Assembly (NCBI RefSeq): GCF_051020975.1
Contig: NW_027478162.1
Coordinates: forward strand, 20,026,001 to 20,090,000
Source: Osmia lignaria lignaria
Taxonomy: Eukaryota; Arthropoda; Insecta; Hymenoptera; Megachilidae
Length of the DNA: 64,000 nt
Direction: 5' to 3'
The position numbers and the translations under genes were made by a program. Positions 1 to 8,050 of the stretch are shown here, in pieces. Position 1 is the stretch's first letter. Every line of letters begins with the position of its first letter. The notes below the pieces were generated by a model, which made no database searches, was not told where the DNA came from, and saw nothing but the letters and a program-made list of their open reading frames with translations.

Positions 1-185
1 AGCTTAGCTGTGCAGAAGAAGAACAACAAGAAGAAGAAATATCTCGAAATATGTCCTTCAGGCCACTTCCCTTGAGATAAATCTGCAAATATCTCGGAAA
101 CGAACTGAGCTATGGCAAAATGTTAAGAGACGTTTTTTGTAGAGAATTAAGCTTCCTACTTTTTATCTTCTATGATATTTTTTGA
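1..185. repeat. Partial monomer at the left window edge
   Basis: The window opens inside a monomer at the AGCTTAGCTGTGCAG stretch. Its variants (GTCCTTCAGGCCACTT, GAACTGAGC, GAGACG before the T tract) match the monomer type seen complete at 508-829 and 1,474-1,795. It also carries AAGCTT near 149, a variant limited to a few copies in the left 9 kb (also near 793, 7,227, 8,199 and 8,843). It shows that the array extends to the left of the window. Confidence 0.9.
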
Positions 186-205
186 TCAGAAGCGTAGTTT
201 TCGAG

Positions 206-221
206 ATATATCGAGATATTT
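206..221. repeat. Left arm of a 16-bp inverted pair inside the monomer
   Basis: ATATATCGAGATATTT. The reverse complement of 359-374 matches it at 15 of 16 positions. In about half of the copies the CG is CA (ATCAAG), which lowers the match by one. A related ATATCTCGG segment at 411-419 could compete as partner. Confidence 0.7.
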
Positions 222-270
222 AAAAGTTCCGAAGCCGCACCAACATAATAGAGATACAGAAACACCGTGG

Positions 271-296
271 CCCCTTTCTTTGAGATAACTCTGCAC
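271..296 (+). repeat. Internal 26-bp motif, first copy (present in nearly every monomer)
   Basis: A C-rich lead followed by TTGAGATAACTCTGCAC. It matches the motif at 385-410 in 22 of 26 positions without gaps. Given for the reference monomer; it recurs every 322 bp. Confidence 0.8.
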
Positions 297-302
297 TAGT
301 GC
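293..302. repeat. 10-bp perfect palindrome GCACTAGTGC (type-specific)
   Basis: Present in one large group of monomers and replaced by GCACTATTGC in the other. It usually travels with GAGCCGCAAATG, whereas the ATTGC form travels with GAGCTGCAAATG or GAGCTGTAAATG. A useful marker for following monomer types; no function is shown. Confidence 0.75.
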
Positions 303-335
303 GAGCGGCAAATGCCACTTCCAGCTTAGCTGTGC

Positions 336-361
336 AGAAGAAGAACAACAAGAAGAAGAAA
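336..361 (+). repeat. GAA-rich purine stretch
   Basis: Twenty-six bases with 24 purines, built of AGAAGAAG, AACAACAAG and AAGAAGAAAT elements. The only pyrimidines are C at 346 and 349. Type-specific changes here (AAGTACAAC, GAGGTACAAC, AATAAG, GTGCCGAAG just upstream) mark monomer families. On the minus strand it encodes the Ser/Cys-rich middle of the recurrent open frame, a direct result of the triplet composition. Confidence 0.75.
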
Positions 362-374
362 TATCTCGAAATAT
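359..374. repeat. Right arm of the 16-bp inverted pair
   Basis: AAATATCTCGAAATAT, separated from the left arm by 137 bp. It is nearly invariant across the window; exceptions are ACATCTCG copies (for example near 24,509, 26,119, 27,729 and 31,271), ATTATCTCG near 61,217 and ATCTCTAAATAT near 63,475. Confidence 0.7.
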
Positions 375-384
375 GTCCGTCAGG

Positions 385-410
385 CCCCTTCCCTTGAGAT
401 AAATCTGCAA
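385..410 (+). repeat. Internal 26-bp motif, second copy
   Basis: A C-rich lead followed by TTGAGATAAATCTGCAA, 114 bp downstream of the first copy. In the minus strand this segment contains the TTG that opens the recurrent 74-codon frame. Some monomers have TTGAGATATATC, TTCAGATAAATC or TTGACATATATC here, which are useful type markers. Confidence 0.8.
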
Positions 411-454
411 ATATCTCGGAAACGAAGCGAGCTATGGCAAAATGTTAAGAGACC

Positions 455-505
455 TTTTTTGTAGAGAATTAAGTTTCCTACTTTTTATCTTCTATGATAT
501 TTTTT
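455..505. other. AT-rich segment with two T6 tracts
   Basis: T6 runs at 455-460 and 500-505, start to start 45 bp, with a T5 at 482-486 in the TACTTTTTAT haplotype. Repeated A/T tracts are known to favour bent DNA in satellites, but the spacing is not a clean multiple of the helical repeat for all three, so curvature is only a possibility. Confidence 0.45.
461..480. repeat. Imperfect palindrome beside the T6 tract
   Basis: Left arm GTAGAGAATT (461-470) and right arm AGTTTCCTAC (472-481, allowing one centre base) pair at 7 of 10 positions. The two array-wide haplotypes differ inside it: TTAAGTTTCCTACTTTTT against TTATGTTTCCTACAATTT. Copies that combine one side of each haplotype exist. Confidence 0.6.
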
Positions 506-1473
506 GATCAGAAGCGTAGTTCTCGAGATATATCAAGATATTTAAAAGTTCCGAAGCCGCACCAACATAATAGAGATACAGAAACACCGTGGCCCCTTTC
601 TTTGAGATAACTCTGCACTAGTGCGAGCCGCAAATGCCACTTCCAGCTTAGCTGTGCAGAAGAAGAACAACAAGAAGAAGAAATATCTCGAAATATGTCC
701 TTCAGGCCACTTCCCTTGAGATAAATCTGCAAATATCTCGGAAACGAACTGAGCTATGGCAAAATGTTAAGAGACGTTTTTTGTAGAGAATTAAGCTTCC
801 TACTTTTTATCTTCTATGATATTTTTTGATCAGATGCGTAGTTCTCGAGATATATCAAGATATTTAAAAGTTCCGAAGCCGCACCAACATAATAGAGATA
901 CAGAAACACCGTGGCCCCTTTCTTTGAGATAACTCTGCACTATTGCGAGCTGTAAATGCCACTTCCAGCTTAGCTGTGCAGAAGAAGAACAACAAGAAGA
1001 AGAAATATCTCGAAATATGTCCGTCAGGCCCCTTCCCTTGAGATATATCTGCAAATGTCTCGGAAACGAAGTGAGCTATGGCAAAATGTTAAGAGACCTT
1101 TTTTGTAGAGAATTATGTTTCCTACAATTTATGTTCTATGATATTTTTTGATCAGAAGCGTAGTTTTCGAGATATATCGAGATATTTAAAAGTTCCGAAG
1201 CCGCACCAACATAATAGAGATACAGAAACACCGTGGCCCCTTTCTTTGAGATAACTCTGCACTAGTGCGAGCGGCAAATGCCACTTCCAGCTTAGCTGTG
1301 CAGAAGAAGAACAACAAGAAGAAGAAATATCTCGAAATATGTCCGTCAGGCCCCTTCCCTTGAGATAAATCTGCAAATATCTCGGAAACGAAGCGAGCTA
1401 TGGCAAAATGTTAAGAGACCTTTTTTGTAGAGAATTAAGTTTCCTACTTTTTATCTTCTATGATATTTTTTGA

Positions 1474-4049
1474 TCAGAAGCGTAGTTCTCGAGATATATC
1501 AAGATATTTAAAAGTTCCGAAGCCGCACCAACATAATAGAGATACAGAAACACCGTGGCCCCTTTCTTTGAGATAACTCTGCACTAGTGCGAGCCGCAAA
1601 TGCCACTTCCAGCTTAGCTGTGCAGAAGAAGAACAACAAGAAGAAGAAATATCTCGAAATATGTCCTTCAGGCCACTTCCCTTGAGATAAATCTGCAAAT
1701 ATCTCGGAAACGAACTGAGCTATGGCAAAATGTTAAGAGACGTTTTTTGTAGAGAATTAAGTTTCCTACTTTTTATCTTCTATGATATTTTTTGATCAGA
1801 TGCGTAGTTCTCGAGATATATCAAGATATTTAAAAGTTCCGAAGCCGCACCAACATAATAGAGATACAGAAACACCGTGGCCCCTCTCTTTGAGATAACT
1901 CTGCACTATTGCGAGCTGTAAATGCCACTTCCAGCTTAGCTGTGCAGAAGAAGAACAACAAGAAGAAGAAATATCTCGAAATATGTCCGTCAGGCCAGTT
2001 CCTTTGAGCTGAATCTGCAAATCTCTCGGAAACGAAGCGAGCTATGGCAAAATGTTAAGAGACCTTTTTTGTAGAGAATTATGTTTCCTACAATTTATGT
2101 TCTATGATATTTTTTGATCAGAAGCGTAGTTTTCGAGATATATCGAGATATTTAAAAGTTCCGAAGCCGCACCAACATAATAGAGATACAGAAACACCGT
2201 GGCCCCTTTCTTTGAGATAACTCTGCACTAGTGCGAGCCGCAAATGCCACTTCCAGCTTAGCTGTGCAGAAGAAGAACAACAAGAATAAGAAATATCTCG
2301 AAATATGTCCGTCAGGCCCCTTCCCTTGAGATATATCTGCAAATATCTCGGAAACGAAGCGAGCTATGGCAAAATGTTAAGAGACCTTTTTTGTAGAGAA
2401 TTATGTTTCCTACAATTTATGTTCTATGATATTTTTTGATCAGAAGCGTAGTTTTCGAGATATATCGAGATATTTAAAAGTTCCGAAGTCGCACCAACAT
2501 AATAGAGATACAGAAACACCGTGGCCCCTTTCTTTGAGATAACTCTGCACTATTGCGAGCTGCAAATGCCACTTCCAGCTTAGCTGTGCAGAAGAAGAAC
2601 AACAAGAAGAAGAAATATCTCGAAATATGTCCGTCAGGCCCCTTCCCTTGAGATAAATCTGCAAATATCTCGGAAACGAAGAGAGCTATGGCAAAATGTT
2701 AAGAGACCTTTTTTGTAGAGAATTAAGTTTCCTACAATTTATGTTGTATGATATTTTTTGATCAGAAGCGTAGTTTTCGAGATATATCGAGATATTTAAA
2801 AGTTCCGAAGCCGCACCAACATAATAGAGATACAGAAACACCGTGGCCCCTTTCTTTGAGATAACTTTGCACTATTGCGAGCTGTAAATGCCACTTTCAG
2901 CTTAGCTGTGCAGAAGAAGAACAACAAGAAGAAGAAATATCTCGAAATATGTCCGTCAGGCCCCTTCCCTTGAGATATATCTGCAAATATCTCGGAAACG
3001 AAGCGAGCTATGGCAAAATGTTAAGAGACCTTTTTTGTAGAGAATTATGTTTCCTACAATTTATGTTCTATGATATTTTTTGATCAGAAGCGTACTTTTC
3101 GAGATATATAGAGATATTTAAAAGTTCCGAAGCCGCACCAACATAATAGAGATACAGAAACACCGTGGCCCCTTTCTTTGAGATAACTCTGCACTAGTGC
3201 GAGCCGCAAATGCCACTTCCAGCTTAGCTGTGCAGAAGAAGAACAACAAGAAGAAGAAATATCTCGAAATATGTCCGTCAGGCCCCTTCCCTTGAGATAA
3301 ATCTGCAAATATCTCGGAAACGAAGAGAGCTATGGCAAAATGTTAAGAGACCTTTTTTGTAGACAATTAAGTTTCCTACTTTTTATGTTCTATGATATTT
3401 TTTGATCAGAAGCGTAGTTTTCGAGATATATCCAGATATTTCATAGTTCCGAAGCCGCACCAACATAATACAGATACAGAAACACCGTGGCCCCTTTCTT
3501 TGAGATAACTCTGCACTAGTGCGAGCCGCAAATGCCACTCCCAGCTTAGCTGTGCAGAAGAAGAACAACAAGAAGAAGAAATATCTCGAAATATGTCCGT
3601 CATGCCCCTTCCCTTCAGATATATCTGCAAATATCTCGGAAACGAAGCGAGCTATGGCAAAATGCTAAGAGACCTTTTTTGTAGAGAATTATGTTTCCTA
3701 CAATTTATGTTCTATGATATTTTTTGATCAGAAGCGTAGTTTTCGAGATATATCGAGATATTTAAAAGTTCCGAAGCCGCACCAACATAATAGAGATACA
3801 GAAACACCGTGGCCCCTTTCTTTGAGATAACTCTGCACTAGTGCGAGCCGCAAATGCCACTTCCAGCTTAGCTGTGCAGAAGAAGAACAACAAGAAGAAG
3901 AAATATCTCGAAATATGTCCTTCAGGCCACTTCCCTTGGGATAAATCTGCAAATATCTCGGAAACGAAGCGAGCTATGGCAAAATGTTAAGAGACCTTTT
4001 TTGTAGAGAATTAAGTTTCCTACTTTTTATCTTCTATGATATTTTTTGA
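1474..4049. repeat. 8-monomer higher-order repeat, copy 1 (2,576 bp)
   Basis: Eight consecutive monomers with distinguishable variants form a unit that recurs in the same order at 4,050, 9,524 and 15,642. Diagnostic members are the second (CCCCTCTCTTTG, GCCAGTTCC), third (CAAGAATAAG), fourth (GAAGTCGCACC), fifth (CCACTTTCAGC), sixth (GATATATAGAGA) and seventh (ATTTCATAGTTCC with AATACAGATAC). The eighth is the most variable between copies. Boundaries are set to the monomer register and are arbitrary within a monomer. Confidence 0.88.
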
Positions 4050-6625
4050 TCAGAAGCGTAGTTCTCGAGATATATCAAGATATTTAAAAGTTCCGAAGCC
4101 GCACCAACATAATAGAGATACAGAAACACCGTGGCCCCTTTCTTTGAGATAACTCTGCACTAGTGCGAGCCGCAAATGCCACTTCCAGCTTAGCTGTGCA
4201 GAAGAAGAACAACAAGAAGAAGAAATATCTCGAAATATGTCCTTCAGGCCACTTCCCTTGAGATAAATCTGCAAATATCTCGGAAACGAACTGAGCTATG
4301 GCAAAATGTTAAGAGACGTTTTTTGTAGAGAATTAAGTTTCCTACTTTTTATCTTCTATGATATTTTTTGATCAGATGCGTAGTTCTCGAGATATATCAA
4401 GATATTTAAAAGTTCCGAAGCCGCACCAACATAATAGAGATACAGAAACACCGTGGCCCCTCTCTTTGAGATAACTCTGCACTATTGCGAGCTGTAAATG
4501 CCACTTCCAGCTTAGCTGTGCAGAAGAAGAACAACAAGAAGAAGAAATATCTCGAAATATGTCCGTCAGGCCAGTTCCTTTGAGCTGAATCTGCAAATAT
4601 CTCGGAAACGAAGCGAGCTATGGCAAAATGTTAAGAGACCTTTTTTGTAGAGAATTATGTTTCCTACAATTTATGTTCTATGATATTTTTTGATCAGAAG
4701 CGTAGTTTTCGAGATATATCGAGATATTTAAAAGTTCCGAAGCCGCACCAACATAATAGAGATACAGAAACACCGTGGCCCCTTTCTTTGAGATAACTCT
4801 GCACTAGTGCGAGCCGCAAATGCCACTTCCAGCTTAGCTGTGCAGAAGAAGAACAACAAGAATAAGAAATATCTCGAAATATGTCCGTCAGGCCCCTTCC
4901 CTTGAGATATATCTGCAAATATCTCGGAAACGAAGCGAGCTATGGCAAAATGTTAAGAGACCTTTTTTGTAGAGAATTATGTTTCCTACAATTTATGTTC
5001 TATGATATTTTTTGATCAGAAGCGTAGTTTTCGAGATATATCGAGATATTTAAAAGTTCCGAAGTCGCACCAACATAATAGAGATACAGAAACACCGTGG
5101 CCCCTTTCTTTGAGATAACTCTGCACTATTGCGAGCTGCAAATGCCACTTCCAGCTTAGCTGTGCAGAAGAAGAACAACAAGAAGAAGAAATATCTCGAA
5201 ATATGTCCGTCAGGCCCCTTCCCTTGAGATAAATCTGCAAATATCTCGGAAACGAAGAGAGCTATGGCAAAATGTTAAGAGACCTTTTTTGTAGAGAATT
5301 AAGTTTCCTACAATTTATGTTGTATGATATTTTTTGATCAGAAGCGTAGTTTTCGAGATATATCGAGATATTTAAAAGTTCCGAAGCCGCACCAACATAA
5401 TAGAGATACAGAAACACCGTGGCCCCTTTCTTTGAGATAACTTTGCACTATTGCGAGCTGTAAATGCCACTTTCAGCTTAGCTGTGCAGAAGAAGAACAA
5501 CAAGAAGAAGAAATATCTCGAAATATGTCCGTCAGGCCCCTTCCCTTGAGATATATCTGCAAATATCTCGGAAACGAAGCGAGCTATGGCAAAATGTTAA
5601 GAGACCTTTTTTGTAGAGAATTATGTTTCCTACAATTTATGTTCTATGATATTTTTTGATCAGAAGCGTAGTTTTCGAGATATATAGAGATATTTAAAAG
5701 TTCCGAAGCCGCACCAACATAATAGAGATACAGAAACACCGTGGCCCCTTTCTTTGAGATAACTCTGCACTAGTGCGAGCCGCAAATGCCACTTCCAGCT
5801 TAGCTGTGCAGAAGAAGAACAACAAGAAGAAGAAATATCTCGAAATATGTCCGTCAGGCCCCTTCCCTTGAGATAAATCTGCAAATATCTCGGAAACGAA
5901 GAGAGCTATGGCAAAATGTTAAGAGACCTTTTTTGTAGACAATTAAGTTTCCTACTTTTTATGTTCTATGATATTTTTTGATCAGAAGCGTAGTTTTCGA
6001 GATATATCCAGATATTTCATAGTTCCGAAGCCGCACCAACATAATACAGATACAGAAACACCGTGGCCCCTTTCTTTGAGATAACTCTGCACTAGTGCGA
6101 GCCGCAAATGCCACTTCCAGCTTAGCTGTGCAGAAGAAGAACAACAAGAAGAAGAAATATCTCGAAATATGTCCGTCATGCCCCTTCCCTTCAGATATAT
6201 CTGCAAATATCTCGGAAACGAAGCTAGCTATGGCAAAATGCTAAGAGACCTTTTTTGTAGAGAATTATGTTTCCTACAATTTATGTTCTATGATATTTTT
6301 TGATCAGAAGCGTAGTTTTCGAGATATATCGAGATATTTAAAAGTTCCGAAGCCGCACCAACATAATAGAGATACAGAAACACCGTGGCCCCTTTCTTTG
6401 AGATAACTCTGCACTAGTGCGAGCCGCAAATGCCACTTCCAGCTTAGCTGTGCAGAAGAAGAACAACAAGAAGAAGAAATATCTCGAAATATGTCCGTCA
6501 GGCCCCTTCCCTTGAGATAAATCTGCAAATATCTCGGAAACGAAGCGAGCTATGGCAAAATGTTAAGAGACCTTTTTTGTAGAGAATTAAGTTTCCTACT
6601 TTTCATGTTCTATGATATTTTTTGA
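4050..6625. repeat. 8-monomer higher-order repeat, copy 2 (2,576 bp)
   Basis: Directly follows copy 1 at a 2,576-bp offset and keeps the same order of diagnostic monomers. Differences from copy 1 are few: ATATCTCGG replaces ATCTCTCGG near 4,597, the seventh monomer has CCACTTCCAGC instead of CCACTCCCAGC, GAAGCTAGC replaces GAAGCGAGC near 6,221, and the eighth monomer (6,304) is a different type. The last two changes recur together at 13,388-14,031 and 17,574-18,217, so they define a sub-lineage of the unit. Confidence 0.87.
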
Positions 6626-8050
6626 TCAGATGCGTAGTTCAAGAGATATATCCAGATATTTAAAAGTTCCGAAGCCGCACCAACATAATAGAGATACAGA
6701 AACACCGTGGCCCCTTTCTTTGAGATAACTCTGCACTATTGCGAGCTGTAAATGCCACTTCCAGCTTAGCTGTGCAGAAGAAGAACAACAAGAAGAAGAA
6801 ATATCTCGAAATATGTCCGTCAGGCCCCTTCCCTTGAGATGTATCTGCAAATATCTCGGAAACGAAGTGAGCCATGGCAAAATGTTAAGAGACCTTTTTT
6901 GTAGAGAATTATGTTTCCTACAATTTATGTTCTATGATATTTTTTGATCAGAAGCGTAGTTTTCGAGATATATCGAGATATTTAAAAGTTCCAAAGCCGC
7001 ACCAACATAATAGAGATACAGAAACACCGTGGCCCCTTTCTTTGAGATAACTCTGCACTAGTGCGAGCCGCAAATGCCACTTCCAGCTTAGCTGTGCAGA
7101 AGACGAACCACAAGAAGAAGAAATATCTCGAAATATGTCCGTCAGGCCCCTTCCCTTGAGATAAATCTGCAAATATCTCGGAAACGAAGCGAGCTATGGC
7201 AAAATGTTAAGAGATCTTTTTTGTAGAGAATTAAGCTTCCTACTTTTTATCTTCTATGATATTTTTTGATCAGATGCGTAGTTCTCGAGATATATCAAGA
7301 TATTTAAAAGTTCCGAAGCCGCACCAACATAATAGAGATACAGAAACACCGTGGCCCCTTTCTTTGAGATAACTCTGCACTATTGCGAGCTGTAAATGCC
7401 ACTTCCAGCTTAGCTGTGCAGAAGAAGAACAACAAGAAGAAGAAATATCTCGAAATATGTCCGTCAGGCCCCTTCCCTTGAGATATATCTGCAAATGTCT
7501 CGGAAACGAAGTGAGCTATGGCAAAATGTTAAGAGACCTTTTTTGTAGAGAATTATGTTTCCTACAATTTATGTTCTATGATATTTTTTGATCAGAAGCG
7601 TAGTTTTCGAGATATATCGAGATATTTAAAAGTTCCGAAGCCGCACCAACATAATAGAGATACAGAAACACCGTGGCCCCTTTCTTTGAGATAACTCTGC
7701 ACTAGTGCGAGCGGCAAATGCCACTTCCAGCTTAGCTGTGCAGAAGAAGAACAACAAGAAGAAGAAATATCTCGAAATATGTCCGTCAGGCCCCTTCCCT
7801 TGAGATAAATCTGCAAATATCTCGGAAACGAAGCGAGCTATGGCAAAATGTTAAGAGACCTTTTTTGTAGAGAATTAAGTTTCCTACTTTTTATCTTCTA
7901 TGATATTTTTTGATCAGAAGCGTAGTTCTCGAGATATATCAAGATATTTAAAAGTTCCGAAGCCGCACCAACATAATAGAGATACAGAAACACCGTGGCC
8001 CCTTTCTTTGAGATAACTCTGCACTAGTGCGAGCCGCAAATGCCACTTCC
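6626..8050. repeat. Mixed monomers between the two long duplicates
   Basis: Begins with two divergent monomers. The copy at 6,626-6,947 has TTCAAGAGATATATCC instead of TTCTCGAGATATATC and GAGATGTATC. It also has GAGCCATGGC, which removes a minus-strand TAG present in the other copies. The copy at 6,948-7,269 has TTCCAAAGCC and AGACGAACCAC. These changes are seen nowhere else in the window. The array then resumes with types matching 830-1,795. Confidence 0.8.

Larger units (their letters stand above)
186..410 (-). other. Recurrent 74-codon open frame, judged non-coding
   Basis: A minus-strand frame from a TTG at 408-410 to a TGA at 186-188 recurs in 192 of 198 complete registers. One of these (50,448-50,642) is shortened to 64 codons. 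It opens with TTG, not ATG. Its product would be a short Ser/Cys-rich and basic peptide that matches no family I know. The same length in every copy follows from the repeat having no indels. Six copies (2,762, 5,338, 10,812, 12,744, 16,930 and 22,726) carry a TGG-to-TGA change that breaks it. I see no splice, promoter or polyadenylation context unique to it. I treat it as a by-product of the satellite sequence and not as a gene. Confidence 0.85.
186..507. repeat. Reference 322-bp monomer (first complete copy in this register)
   Basis: This copy serves as the map for internal landmarks; add multiples of 322 for other copies. In order: TGATCA overlapping the left edge at 183-188, an AT-rich block with two GAGATAT motifs (203-219), a CpG-rich block TTCCGAAGCCGCACC (227-241), a C-rich motif leading into TTGAGATAA (271-289), a 10-bp palindrome (293-302), a GAA-rich purine stretch (336-361), ATATCTCGAAATAT (361-374), a second C-rich/TTGAGATAA motif (385-402), TCTCGGAAACGAAGCGAGC (414-432), a T6 tract (455-460), an imperfect palindrome (461-480) and a second T6 tract (500-505). 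The choice of start is arbitrary; a satellite has no natural first base. Confidence 0.95.
1..4242. repeat. Long duplicated block, copy 1 (partner 8,051-12,292)
   Basis: These 4.24 kb, about 13 monomers, match 8,051-12,292 at a constant offset of 8,050 bp (25 monomers). Reading the two side by side I found one substitution: C at 3,095 against G at 11,145. Private variants are shared, including ATCTCTCGG near 2,031 and 10,081, TTGTATG near 2,746 and 10,796, and TTGGGATAAATC near 3,947 and 11,997. The match ends at 4,243 (T) against 12,293 (G). The left limit is cut by the window edge. The block contains the 8-monomer higher-order unit as a sub-part. Confidence 0.9.

Noticed and set aside
414..430. 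CENP-B box in the TCTCGGAAACGAAGCGA region
   Set aside because: On the minus strand only the CTTCGTT half resembles the box; the conserved A at the tenth position and the CGGG half are missing.
455..460. T6 tracts as transcription terminators
   Set aside because: They recur in nearly every monomer with no associated gene or stable GC-rich hairpin, so a terminator call has no support.
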